Positions 1 through 7,367 of a DNA stretch of 31,370 nt are shown here, one piece after another; the stretch's first letter is position 1, and each line of letters starts with the position of its first letter. The stretch lies in contig JARLFX010000127.1 of the NCBI GenBank assembly GCA_031296355.1, forward strand, positions 1 through 31,370. Direction: 5' to 3'. The notes beneath the pieces are model-generated. The model saw nothing but the letters and a program-made list of their open reading frames with translations, had not been told where the DNA came from and searched no databases. The translations under genes and the position numbers were made by a program. The stretch comes from Acidobacteriaceae bacterium (lineage in GTDB: Bacteria > Acidobacteriota > Terriglobia > Terriglobales > Acidobacteriaceae).

Positions 1-10
1 TGTAATGTAG

Positions 11-32
11 CCGGGGAGGAGCATCTCCCCGG
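11..32. other. Short GC-rich hairpin before glnB
   Basis: An 8-bp perfect stem (CCGGGGAG at 11-18 with CTCCCCGG at 25-32) closes a 6-base interval that can also form one G-T pair. There is no T-run after it, so it is not a convincing terminator. It could be the end of an upstream transcript or part of the glnB leader; the window edge cuts off the context. Confidence 0.4.
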
Positions 33-70
33 CGCCCACCCACATTGATGGCCCACAAGCGAGGTTAATG

Positions 71-409
71 ATGACAAAGATCGAAGCAATTGTAAGACCC
101 AACATGTTTGACGCCGTAAAGGAGGCCCTGACCGAGATTGGCGTTGAAGGTTTGACGGTCTCCGAAGCGCGCGGCCACGGTCGCCAGAAGGGCCACACGG
201 AAACCTATCGCGGTCGTGAATACGAGGTCAGCCTGATTCCCAAGATTCGGCTTGAGCTCGTCGTTCCTGACGCCCGCGTGGAGGAGGTGGTCGATGCGAT
301 CATCAAGTCCGCCGGTACCGGCACCATCGGCGACGGCAAGATATTCCTCTCCAAGGTTGAAGACGCCATCCGCATCCGCAACCAGGAACGCGGCGAAACC
401 GCCCTCTAA
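71..409 (+). CDS. glnB: P-II nitrogen regulatory protein (GlnB/GlnK)
   Basis: This is a 112-residue P-II signal protein, the usual length for the family. P-II trimers sense ATP/ADP and 2-oxoglutarate and control glutamine synthetase regulation and ammonium transporters in the cytoplasm. Numbering from the ATG at 71 puts family landmarks exactly in register: Gln39, the T-loop with Tyr51 (the uridylylation site in proteobacteria), the GTGTIGDGKIF block at 82-92 with Lys90, and Arg101/Arg103 for nucleotide phosphates. A second ATG lies directly upstream at 68, but the GAGG at 61-64 is better spaced (6 bases) for 71. A strong terminator follows at 427-462, so the gene ends its transcript. Whether an amt or glnA gene precedes it cannot be seen. 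GlnB and GlnK cannot be told apart from sequence alone. Confidence 0.96.
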   Translation: MTKIEAIVRPNMFDAVKEALTEIGVEGLTVSEARGHGRQKGHTETYRGREYEVSLIPKIRLELVVPDARVEEVVDAIIKSAGTGTIGDGKIFLSKVEDAIRIRNQERGETAL

Positions 410-426
410 CCCATCCTCACCATACC

Positions 427-462
427 CGCCGCAGGCAGGTTCCATCCTGTCTGCGGCGTTTT
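427..462 (+). terminator. Rho-independent terminator after glnB
   Basis: A 13-bp stem (427-439 with 446-458, one G-T pair) has a 6-base loop and is followed by TTTT at 459-462. It sits 18 bases after the glnB stop. Confidence 0.85.
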
Positions 463-678
463 GCGTACGCCAAACATTTCCCGCTCATGCCGAACGCAGC
501 AGCGCCGGGTCCATCCATCGCATGGCTTGCGGCCACAACGCGATCACCGGGGGTTCATTTTCTTGTTCGACCTTTGACACTCAGTCATAGCCATCCACAT
601 TGTCCGCCTGTAGGATGGAGTCAATTCCAACCACGCCACCTGGATCTTCCCCGGATCCTGGACGACAGGGGTCATCTT

Positions 679-1563
679 TTGAATAACTTCCGCTCTCGCG
701 CAGTTTGCGCCAAAGTTTCCACGTTCGCCATTTTGGCCTGCCTCGCTGCCTCTGTCTGTAGTGCACAGGTCGCATTGCCCAGTCCTGCGATCTCATCCAG
801 CGCCGGCCAATCCGGCGTAAGCGTTCCCGGCTATCCCGTCGCTGCCGCAAAAACGGCAAAGCCCGTCAAGTCTGGGCCCGACAAATCCATCCGTCCGTTT
901 TCCAAGGTTGGCGTGGCCGTCTCCTTCGGCACGTTAGGCGCCTCCGCAGACGTCGCCGTGCCGCTCTCGCGCAGCTTCAACCTCCGTGCAGGCACTGACA
1001 TCATGCGCTTCTCCACTACGCTCGATAACGACGGTATCAGCTACTCGCCCGACCTCTCCTATACCACTGGCTACGGTGGCGTTGACTGGTTCCCATTCCA
1101 TGGCTCCTTCCGCATCAGCCCCGGCTTCATGTTCTACAACGGCACCACAATCGGCGGGAATGCTATCGCACCTGCATATCAACAGTTCAGCTTTGGCAGT
1201 GATAACTACTACAGCATGGCGGGCGATCCTCTCACAGGCGCGGTCAATGTCACCTGGCGTCAATACGCCCCGCGTATGACCATCGGCTGGGGCAATATGA
1301 TCCCGCGTACCCCCGGCAGGCACTTCAGCGTCCCGGTGGAGCTCGGCTTTGCCTACTTCGGCACCGGCACCTCCACCCTGTCGTTTGCTGGTTCCGTCTG
1401 CCAGAATCAGACCGGCACGGTACAGTCCAACTGCCAGAAGGTAAACACAGACGCCAGCTTCCAGACCGATGTGAACAAGGAGCACGACCGTCTGCAGAAG
1501 AATCTCCACGACTACGCCCGCTTCTATCCCATCCTGAAGGTCGGCGTCAGCTACAAGTTTTAG
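679..1563 (+). CDS. Secreted/outer-membrane beta-barrel-like protein, function unknown
   Basis: I do not recognise a named family. The frame is open from an ATG at 487, but that start has no ribosome site and would put about 64 odd residues before a clear signal peptide. The TTG at 679 has AGGGG at 667-671 and begins a classic signal peptide (basic NFRSR start, hydrophobic STFAILACLAASVCSA, cleavage before QVALP). The mature protein is rich in aromatic and Gly/Ser/Thr residues in alternating strand-like patterns and ends in KVGVSYKF. That aromatic C-terminal residue is typical of BamA-assembled outer-membrane barrels. From TTG it is 294 residues, about the size of an 8-12 strand barrel. It is monocistronic, with a perfect terminator directly after. 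The barrel call is an inference from composition and the C-terminus. Confidence 0.75.
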   Translation: MNNFRSRAVCAKVSTFAILACLAASVCSAQVALPSPAISSSAGQSGVSVPGYPVAAAKTAKPVKSGPDKSIRPFSKVGVAVSFGTLGASADVAVPLSRSFNLRAGTDIMRFSTTLDNDGISYSPDLSYTTGYGGVDWFPFHGSFRISPGFMFYNGTTIGGNAIAPAYQQFSFGSDNYYSMAGDPLTGAVNVTWRQYAPRMTIGWGNMIPRTPGRHFSVPVELGFAYFGTGTSTLSFAGSVCQNQTGTVQSNCQKVNTDASFQTDVNKEHDRLQKNLHDYARFYPILKVGVSYKF

Positions 1564-1580
1564 TCAGCTGCATGAATTGC

Positions 1581-1619
1581 AAACCCCATGTCTCGATTTC
1601 GAGACATGGGGTTTTCCTT
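1581..1619 (+). terminator. Strong terminator after the beta-barrel gene
   Basis: A perfect 15-bp stem (1581-1595 with 1600-1614) has the loop ATTT and is followed by TCCTTTT. The A-rich left end makes it able to act in both directions. It lies 17 bases after the stop codon. Confidence 0.88.
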
Positions 1620-1719
1620 TTGCTCTTCATTTGCTGATTTGTCATTCCGTAGCGAAGAATCTGCTTCGCGCTAATGTTTTGTACATTGCCCAGAACTCGG
1701 CTTCAACCTTTAATGATTT

Positions 1720-1745
1720 GTCATCCTGAGCGCAGCGAAGGACCT
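1720..1745. repeat. Dispersed repeat family A (TCATCCTGAGCG...AAGGA)
   Basis: This is a near-consensus copy of the element whose core is GTCATCCTGAGCGCAGCGAA followed by GGA(C/T)C. Other copies in the window are at 5771, 24394, 26729 and 26837, with a degenerate copy near 1639 and one inside xdhC at 3441. The element is common in acidobacterial intergenic DNA (recalled knowledge). It shows no coding potential here. Confidence 0.75.
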
Positions 1746-1766
1746 GCTTTTTGTCTTTGCTTCTAA

Positions 1767-1830
1767 GGGAGGTGCGGGCTTCAGCCCGCACACTCGCTAC
1801 CCCAAAAAAAGGGGCTTTAGCCGCTGAGGT
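1767..1830. repeat. Dispersed repeat family C (GGGCTTTAGCCC type)
   Basis: Two hairpin modules stand in a row. The first is the palindrome TGCGGGC-ttca-GCCCGCA at 1773-1790; the second is GGGGCTTTAGCCGCTGAGG at about 1811-1829. The same two-module plan recurs at 21170-21246 and 22248-22324, and in part at 30519-30589. It lies between the barrel gene and the 3' end of the LysR gene and may serve as that gene's transcript end. Confidence 0.7.
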
Positions 1831-1846
1831 ATTCCTGCACACTCGC

Positions 1847-2746
1847 TTACGATTCCTGCACGCCCATCGCAATATCCAGGAACGACTGCGCCGCCCGCGT
1901 CAGCGTCTTGTCCTTCAGGTAGATCAGGCCCAGGTCGCGCGAGAGCCGCACGCCTTCCACCTGCATCATGCACACCAGGCCCGCCTTCGCATCTTCCAGC
2001 ACCGTCGTTCGTGGCAGAAAGCCCATGCCCAGCCCGGCAACGATGAATCGCTTCAGCAGCTCGCTGGACTCGACTTCCATCACCGTCCGTGGATGGTAGT
2101 CATGCATGCGGAAGATGTTGTCCAGCAGCTCACGCTGCCGTCCTGCCTTGGGCAGCAGCAGCGGAAAACGTGCCAGCTGCTCCAGCGTCACCTTGGTCGA
2201 TTTACAAAGCGGATGCCCTGCCGGAACCACCAGCACGATCTCGTCTTTGCTGATCTGTTCCACCTTGAACCGCTGGTCCTTGATCGGCAGCGAGACCACG
2301 CCGAAGTCCACTTCGCGATTGATCAGCGCCTCCATCGTCCTGCTCTTGTCAGAGCGCACAATCGTCAGCGAAACCTTGGTGTACTGCTTCTTGAATTCGG
2401 CGAACACGTTCGGCAGCACATACAGGCTGGTCGATTCATTCGCGCTGATGGAGATCTCGCCGCGCGGTGAACGCTGCAGCTCCGCGATCGTCATCATGAT
2501 GTGCCGCTGCGTCTCCACCGAGTGCTCGGCAAACGGCTCAAACACGCGCCCCGCGGCGGTGAATGTCACCTTGCCGCCTTTGCGGTCAAACAGCACCGCA
2601 CCCATCTCTTTTTCCAACGAGCGGATCTGCGCAGAGACCGCCGGCTGTGTGATTAACAGCTTTTCCGCCGCGCGCGAAAAGCTTTTCTGCCGCCATACTT
2701 CGAGAAAAGTTTTGAGCTGCTCAAAATCCATGTGCGATTGCTCCAT
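1847..2746 (-). CDS. LysR-family transcriptional regulator
   Basis: This is a full-length LysR-type regulator (299 residues, or 294 from the internal Met at 2731, which starts MDFEQLKTF as is usual). The N-terminal winged helix-turn-helix is clear, with FSRAAEKLLITQPAVSAQI and then RSLEKEMGAVLFDR. The C-terminal half is a substrate-binding-like effector domain of the CysB/CysL/Cbb type, with VDFGVVSLP and GLGMGFLPR. It is divergent from xdhC, separated by about 200 bases, the standard layout for a LysR protein controlling the neighbouring operon. I therefore infer control of xdhC-mocA, and perhaps other purine genes. The effector is unknown. Its stop codon lies only about 17 bases from a family C repeat. 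Confidence 0.93.
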   Translation of the reverse strand: MEQSHMDFEQLKTFLEVWRQKSFSRAAEKLLITQPAVSAQIRSLEKEMGAVLFDRKGGKVTFTAAGRVFEPFAEHSVETQRHIMMTIAELQRSPRGEISISANESTSLYVLPNVFAEFKKQYTKVSLTIVRSDKSRTMEALINREVDFGVVSLPIKDQRFKVEQISKDEIVLVVPAGHPLCKSTKVTLEQLARFPLLLPKAGRQRELLDNIFRMHDYHPRTVMEVESSELLKRFIVAGLGMGFLPRTTVLEDAKAGLVCMMQVEGVRLSRDLGLIYLKDKTLTRAAQSFLDIAMGVQES

Positions 2747-2844
2747 CGGCCGATGGTGCGCTTGGGCAGCTACACGCCTGTATAAAACTGCTCATCTGCT
2801 GCACCTCTGCCTCACATCCTGGTTATGTGCACTAGAAGCTGAAT

Positions 2845-2867
2845 TTATGCCGTATGCAGAATCATAA
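2845..2867. promoter_or_regulatory. Candidate LysR operator between lysR and xdhC
   Basis: The inverted repeat TTATG (2845-2849) and CATAA (2863-2867) is separated by 13 bases. It lies in the middle of the divergent intergenic region. LysR proteins usually bind interrupted palindromes of the T-N11-A type, so the position fits. The half-sites are short and AT-rich, so chance is possible. Confidence 0.3.
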
Positions 2868-2950
2868 CAGTAGCAGCGTTGCAAACTCGCTTGACGTACC
2901 AATTCGCCGCGCCCATCATCTTAAAAGCACTGTATTTACGCCCCTTCTCA

Positions 2951-4150
2951 ATGATGGAACGCCGCAATCTCGTGAATCTTTGGCAGCAGCGGGGAACCCA
3001 GCCCGCCGTCCTGGTCACGCTCACGTCCACCTCCGGCTCCTCCTATCGCCGCCCCGGCGCGCACGTCCTTCTTTTTGAGGATGGCCGCCACGCCGGCACC
3101 ATCAGCGGCGGCTGTCTCGAAGCCGAAGTCGCCCGCAAGGCCTTCTGGATGACCCGCGACGGCGCCGCCATGCACCGCTACTCCACCCTCTTTGACGACA
3201 CCGCCGAAATCCCCTTCGGCCTCGGCTGCGGCGGCCAGATTGACATCCTGCTGGAGCCCGCTGCCACGCCCGAGTGTGCCGCCCTCTTCGCCGCCCTGCA
3301 ATCGTCCCTCGCTGGCCAGCCCAGCACCGCCGTCACCCTGCTGCTCGCCGATGGCCAGCCCCTCCAGCGCGTCATCTACGCAAAAGACGGCACCATCCTC
3401 TTCGCCAGCCCCGCACTCTCTGCAGAAGAAATTAAATCTCTTGTCATTCTGACCCTGAGTGAAGCGAAGGGGAAGGATCTCGATGCGGATGCCACCACCA
3501 TCGCGCCCGTCGCCAACCGCGAAATCTATATCGAGCATCTCCTCCCCCCGCAGCGCCTCGTCATCTTTGGCGCCGGAGACGACGCACAGCCACTCGCTAC
3601 CCTCGCTGCGCAGATCGGCTGGAGCATCACCATAGCCGATGGCCGCGCCCAGTTCGCACAGGCGGCTCGCTTTCCCACTGCCGATACCGTCCTCTTGCTC
3701 GCGGAAGATCTCAGCATCGCTCCTATAGCCGTTGCCAAAGATGATGCCGTCGTTCTCATGACGCACAGCTACGCGCAAGACCGCGCCCTGCTCACGCAGT
3801 TACTCCCCGTCGCACCGCGCTATCTCGCCGTGCTCGGCGCGCGCCACCGCACCAGCATTCTGGTCAGTGAAGTCGCCGCCACCCTCGGCTGGAGCATGGA
3901 AGAGTGCGCCGCCCTGCTGCACGCACCCGTCGGCCTCAACCTCGGCGGAGACGCGCCAGAGTCCATCGCCCTCGCCATCCTGGCCGAAGCCCACGCGCAC
4001 TGCGCTGGCCGCGACGCCCGCCCGCGCCGCATTACCGCCGCCCAAATGTGGCAGCACCTTGAGAGCGCCGTCCGCACATCCTCGCCGCCGCTGGTCTGTT
4101 CCATGGATTCCCCCTTCGCTGCGGCGATCGATCCGCCGAAAGGGAAGTAA
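2951..4150 (+). CDS. xdhC: XdhC/CoxI-family molybdenum enzyme maturation factor
   Basis: XdhC-type proteins bind molybdenum cofactor and help its sulfuration and insertion into xanthine dehydrogenase. The N-terminal CoxI domain is recognisable (TLTSTSGSSYRRPGAHVLL, then GTISGGCLEAEVARKAF, then GLGCGGQIDILLEP). The C-terminal Rossmann domain starts at LVIFGAGDDAQPLATLA. The frame is open from 2879, but family similarity begins at MMERRNLVNLW, so I choose the ATG at 2951 (399 residues); no strong ribosome site decides between 2951 and 2954. The linker between the domains contains a dispersed DNA repeat in frame (3441-3480, read as LVILTLSEAKGKDL). mocA follows with a one-base stop/start overlap (TAATG), so the two are translationally coupled. 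The pair matches B. subtilis pucA-pucB. Confidence 0.93.
   Translation: MMERRNLVNLWQQRGTQPAVLVTLTSTSGSSYRRPGAHVLLFEDGRHAGTISGGCLEAEVARKAFWMTRDGAAMHRYSTLFDDTAEIPFGLGCGGQIDILLEPAATPECAALFAALQSSLAGQPSTAVTLLLADGQPLQRVIYAKDGTILFASPALSAEEIKSLVILTLSEAKGKDLDADATTIAPVANREIYIEHLLPPQRLVIFGAGDDAQPLATLAAQIGWSITIADGRAQFAQAARFPTADTVLLLAEDLSIAPIAVAKDDAVVLMTHSYAQDRALLTQLLPVAPRYLAVLGARHRTSILVSEVAATLGWSMEECAALLHAPVGLNLGGDAPESIALAILAEAHAHCAGRDARPRRITAAQMWQHLESAVRTSSPPLVCSMDSPFAAAIDPPKGK
3441..3480. repeat. Dispersed repeat family A inside xdhC
   Basis: TTGTCATTCTGACCCTGAGT, continuing to GAAGCGAAGG and GGAAGGATCT, is a diverged form of the repeat seen in intergenic DNA at 1720, 5771 and 24394. It is in frame, has no stop, and falls between the two XdhC domains. 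Confidence 0.65.
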
Positions 4151-4749
4151 TGCATACCGCCGCCGTCATCCTCGCCGCCGGAGCCTCCACGCGCCTCGGC
4201 CAGCCCAAGCAGCTCGTTACCATCGACAAAGAATCACTGCTCTCCCGCAGCGTGCGCATCGCCTTTGAATCCGGCATCGACGATGTGTTCGTCGTCCTCG
4301 GCGCGCATGCTGATGCGTTGCGTCAGCATCTCGGGCAAGCCACCAAAGCCGTGCTGCTTGAGAATCCAGACTGGCAGCAGGGAATGGCCACGTCGATTCA
4401 CGCCGGCGTCCATGCCGCCCTCGCGCACACTCCGCCGCCCGATGTCATCGTCCTGCTCACCTGCGACCAGCCCGCCGTCACGCCATTCCATCTCGTGCAG
4501 CTTCAGTTGCTCACCGATGAAGACCCGCCCCGCATCGCCGCCTCCACCTACGCCGATCGCGTCGGCGTCCCCGCGGTCGTCCCGCAGCAATACTTCGCCG
4601 AGCTCCTCGCCCTCACCGGCGACACCGGAGCCCGCCAGATCCTGCGCACGCATGCGGCAGATATCCAAACCGTCGCGTTACCGCACGGCGAACTCGACCT
4701 CGACACCCCCGAATCCCTCGCTGCCATCCACCAGCTCTGGCCCGCGTAG
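4150..4749 (+). CDS. mocA: Molybdenum cofactor cytidylyltransferase-like protein (MocA/PucB)
   Basis: This is a 199-residue nucleotidyltransferase of the MobA-like fold. MocA enzymes add CMP to molybdopterin to make the dinucleotide cofactor used by xanthine dehydrogenase family enzymes. The N-terminal AAVILAAGASTRLGQPKQL is the nucleotide-binding signature. ENPDWQQGMATSIHAG and LLTCDQPAVTP are the other family blocks, and TGDTGARQIL near the C-terminus is typical of MocA. The start overlaps the xdhC stop by one base. The neighbours (XdhC before it, three XDH subunits nearby on the other strand) agree with a maturation role. Confidence 0.93.
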   Translation: MHTAAVILAAGASTRLGQPKQLVTIDKESLLSRSVRIAFESGIDDVFVVLGAHADALRQHLGQATKAVLLENPDWQQGMATSIHAGVHAALAHTPPPDVIVLLTCDQPAVTPFHLVQLQLLTDEDPPRIAASTYADRVGVPAVVPQQYFAELLALTGDTGARQILRTHAADIQTVALPHGELDLDTPESLAAIHQLWPA

Positions 4750-4804
4750 CCCGCATCCCGTGCTACTCTGCACAGGCACAACCCCCACAGGAGCTTCCCC
4801 GGAA

Positions 4805-5758
4805 ATGTCCTTCGAACCCACCACCAAGATTGGCATCATCGGCGCCGGCAGCGTTGGCGCCACCATCGCCTACGCCTGCCTCATCCGCGGCGTCAGCCGC
4901 CAGATCAGCCTCTTTGACATCGGCAAGGAGAAGGTCAGCGCCGAAGCGCTCGACCTCAACCACGGCCTGCAGTTCGTGCCGCCCGCGCAGGTCAACGGCT
5001 CAGACGACGTCAACGTCCTCACCGGCTCTGACATCATCGTCATGACCGCCGGCGCCAAGCAGAAGCCCGGCCAGACCCGCATCGATCTCGCTGAAGCTAA
5101 CACCGCCATCCTCCGCAAGATCATTCCCGATATCCTGCGCGTCGCGCCCAACGCCATCCTTCTTCTCGTCACCAATCCAGTCGATGTGATGACCTACGTC
5201 GCGCAGAAGCTCAGCGGCCTGCCGCCCGCCCGCGTCTTCGGCAGCGGTACCGTGCTCGATAGCTCGCGCTTCCGCTTTCTCATCGGCCGTCGCTGCAACG
5301 TGGCCGTGCAGAACGTCCACTCCTACATCGTCGGCGAGCATGGCGACAGCGAAATCCCGCTCTGGTCCAGCGCCAGCATCGGCGCCGTCCCGCTGAACCA
5401 GTGGCACGTCCCCGGCCACGGCTCGCTCGCAGAAGACGACCGCCGCGCCATCTTCAAGAACGTGCAGCAGGCTGCCTATCAGGTCATCCAGGGCAAGGGC
5501 GCCACCAACTACGCCGTTGGCCTCGCCGTCTGCAACATCCTCGAATGCATCCTGCACAACGAGAACCGCGTCCTGCCCGTCAGTTCGCTGCTGCAGGATT
5601 ATCGCGGCCTCAGCGACGTCTGCCTCTCCATGCCCTGCCTGGTCAATCGCAACGGCGTCCAGGGCACGCTCCCTGTGCCAATGAACGTAGATGAAGAGCA
5701 CGGCCTTCGCGTCAGCGCCGACCGCATCCGCGAAGTCGTCCGCGGCCTCGGCTTCTAA
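4805..5758 (+). CDS. ldh: L-lactate dehydrogenase
   Basis: This is a 317-residue NAD-dependent L-lactate dehydrogenase (pyruvate + NADH to L-lactate). The open frame begins at 4265, but its first 180 codons only shadow mocA. The ATG at 4805 has AGGAG at 4789-4793 and starts directly at the Rossmann fold. Visible residues are the glycine motif G13-A-G15-S-V-G18, Asp38 for NAD, Gln86 and Arg92 in GAKQKPGQTR, Asn124, Asp152 and Arg155, and the catalytic His179 in VGEHGDSE. Gln86 at the specificity position points to lactate, where malate dehydrogenases have Arg. It follows mocA by 55 bases in the same direction and may be co-transcribed. Its metabolic link to purine breakdown is not obvious. Confidence 0.96.
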   Translation: MSFEPTTKIGIIGAGSVGATIAYACLIRGVSRQISLFDIGKEKVSAEALDLNHGLQFVPPAQVNGSDDVNVLTGSDIIVMTAGAKQKPGQTRIDLAEANTAILRKIIPDILRVAPNAILLLVTNPVDVMTYVAQKLSGLPPARVFGSGTVLDSSRFRFLIGRRCNVAVQNVHSYIVGEHGDSEIPLWSSASIGAVPLNQWHVPGHGSLAEDDRRAIFKNVQQAAYQVIQGKGATNYAVGLAVCNILECILHNENRVLPVSSLLQDYRGLSDVCLSMPCLVNRNGVQGTLPVPMNVDEEHGLRVSADRIREVVRGLGF

Positions 5759-5770
5759 CCTTCGCGCCCC

Positions 5771-5795
5771 GTCATCCTGAGCGCAGCGAAGGATC
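5771..5795. repeat. Dispersed repeat family A, consensus copy
   Basis: GTCATCCTGAGCGCAGCGAA is followed by GGATC. The copy lies 12 bases after the ldh stop, in the convergent gap between ldh and the XDH operon. Confidence 0.8.
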
Positions 5796-5915
5796 CCTGT
5801 AGTTGTTTTTATCGCTGTACGGCAAACAACCCTCCGAAGGCCTTTGTCTTGAATGAGTCATGTTGTGGGCTGAGCGTCATGGGGAAACCCATGCAACCCC
5901 AAGCGAGAGCCGAAG

Positions 5916-5985
5916 GCGGGTGCCCCATACATCGCAGCACTTGGCGATGTGTGGGACATCGTCGCAAAGCGGCGACGCTCCTGCC
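5916..5985. repeat. Dispersed hairpin repeat family B
   Basis: After the shared GCGGGTGCC comes a 12-bp stem, CCCATACATCGC with GCGATGTGTGGG (one G-T pair). ACATCGTCGC follows, then a small second stem, GTCGC with GCGAC. A close copy at 21067-21139 has different stem bases but keeps the pairing. It sits between the ends of ldh and the XDH FAD-subunit gene and could end both transcripts. Confidence 0.75.
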
Positions 5986-6006
5986 AATGCCACCGCAGAA
6001 GCTAGG

Positions 6007-6873
6007 CTAGCTCCCCGCCAACTCCTTCAAAAATTCCTCAAGAATATTCCCGATCACCTGCACCCGGTACTTGCCCGTCGAGCGGATATCGTCGATAGGC
6101 GCAATCTCGCCCGTCATCGCCGCACGCGCCGCTGCAATCGTCGCGGCGTCCAGCACTTTTCCGCGCAGCGCATTCTCTGCCGCCGTGCACCGGATCGGCA
6201 TCTCTCGCAGGCTCGCGCCGCCAATGGCGATCTCCGTCACCACATCGCCATCCTTCTTCGCGACAAACGCCATCGCCACCTTCGAGATGGCCTGTGCATT
6301 CCGCGTGCCCACCTTGCGCGAACGCTGAAAGTACCCGGCAAACTTCTTCGGCAGCGTAATCGCGCGCAGCAGCTCATCCTGTTCCAGCGCGGTCTTCTTG
6401 TATCCCTTGTGAAACTCCGCATACGGCAGCGTGCGCATGCCGCGGGCCGATATGATCTCCACCGTCGCCTCATACGCCAGCAGGGCAGGGGGCGAGTCCG
6501 CCGCCGGTGACGCATTCACAATATTGCCGCCCAGCGTCGCGCGGTTCTGGTTCGCAATGCTGCCCGTCCAGCCCGCCGCCTGCACCAGCAACGGAAACTC
6601 CGCCGCAATCACCTTGCTCTTGCGAATATCGCTAAACGTGGTCCCCGCGCCGATGGTCACTGCCTCATCGCTCTCGCGGATGAACCGCAGCTCTTTCAGC
6701 CCGCCCAGGCTCACCAGCTTCTTCGCCGCCAGCTTGCCCACGCCCAGCATCACCATCACCTCGGTGCCGCCCGCCACCGGCAGATACGCGCCCGGCTCCG
6801 CCGCCATCGTCCGCAGCACAGCCTCCAGCGTCCGTGGCGCAATCATCTCGTACTCCGTCACATTCGATCGCAT
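6007..6873 (-). CDS. xdhB: Xanthine dehydrogenase, FAD-binding subunit
   Basis: This is the 288-residue FAD subunit of a molybdenum hydroxylase (CO dehydrogenase flavoprotein/XdhB family; PucC in B. subtilis). It passes electrons from the iron-sulfur subunit to its acceptor. FAD-binding blocks are visible: LPVAGGTEVMVML near residues 30-43 and NRATLGGNIVNASPAADSPP near residues 112-131, then the CO_deh_flav_C-like domain. It is the last gene of the three-gene minus-strand operon and starts 3 bases after the 2Fe-2S subunit stop. Substrate specificity is set by the Mo subunit. I call it xanthine dehydrogenase from the operon, the adjacent XdhC/MocA and the purine genes downstream. Confidence 0.94.
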   Translation of the reverse strand: MRSNVTEYEMIAPRTLEAVLRTMAAEPGAYLPVAGGTEVMVMLGVGKLAAKKLVSLGGLKELRFIRESDEAVTIGAGTTFSDIRKSKVIAAEFPLLVQAAGWTGSIANQNRATLGGNIVNASPAADSPPALLAYEATVEIISARGMRTLPYAEFHKGYKKTALEQDELLRAITLPKKFAGYFQRSRKVGTRNAQAISKVAMAFVAKKDGDVVTEIAIGGASLREMPIRCTAAENALRGKVLDAATIAAARAAMTGEIAPIDDIRSTGKYRVQVIGNILEEFLKELAGS

Positions 6874-6876
6874 TGG

Positions 6877-7365
6877 CTATTTACTCCCGCTCGCTGCGAT
6901 CTGCTCGCTCTGTTCCTTACCGCACTCCGCCACAGCCTCAAAGATCCTCTGATACCCGGTACATCGACAAAGATTTCCCGCCAGCCCTTCGCGAATCTCG
7001 TCCATCGTTGGCTGCGGAGTCTTCTCCAGCAGATGGTGCGCCGCCAGCACCATGCCCGGCGTGCAGATACCGCACTGTGCCGCGCCGCACTCCAGAAACT
7101 TCTTCTGAATCGGGCTCATCTCGCCGTTCTTTGATATCCCCTCGATCGTGCAGATGGTCGCGCCCTCAGCCTGCAGCGCAGGCACCAGGCAGCTATTCAC
7201 CAGATCGCCATTCATCAGCACCGAACACGACCCGCACTCGCCCTCGCCGCAGCCTTCCTTCGTGCCTGTCAGGTGCAGCTCTTCGCGCAGCACGTCCAGT
7301 AGCCGCGACACCGGCGGTACATCCACCGTCTTCTTTTCACCGTTCACTACAAATGAAATCGTCAT
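6877..7365 (-). CDS. Xanthine dehydrogenase, 2Fe-2S subunit
   Basis: This is the 162-residue iron-sulfur subunit of the XDH complex (E. coli XdhC, not the maturation factor of that name; PucE in B. subtilis). The plant-ferredoxin-type cluster is bound by Cys39, Cys44, Cys47 and Cys59 (KEGCGEGECGSC, then SC). The second cluster is bound by Cys98, Cys101, Cys133 and Cys135 (AQCGICTPGM and NLCRCTGY). All eight ligands are present, so it should be functional. It starts 2 bases after the Mo-subunit stop, a spacing typical of coupled translation and fixed stoichiometry. Confidence 0.96.
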   Translation of the reverse strand: MTISFVVNGEKKTVDVPPVSRLLDVLREELHLTGTKEGCGEGECGSCSVLMNGDLVNSCLVPALQAEGATICTIEGISKNGEMSPIQKKFLECGAAQCGICTPGMVLAAHHLLEKTPQPTMDEIREGLAGNLCRCTGYQRIFEAVAECGKEQSEQIAASGSK

Positions 7366-7367
7366 CG

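Noticed and set aside
487..678. Longer start of the beta-barrel protein at ATG 487
   Set aside because: There is no ribosome site and it would put 64 residues before a proper signal peptide that starts at TTG 679.
4265..4804. N-terminal extension of the lactate dehydrogenase frame
   Set aside because: The extension is a Ser/Pro-rich shadow of mocA; a good ribosome site and the Rossmann fold begin at 4805.
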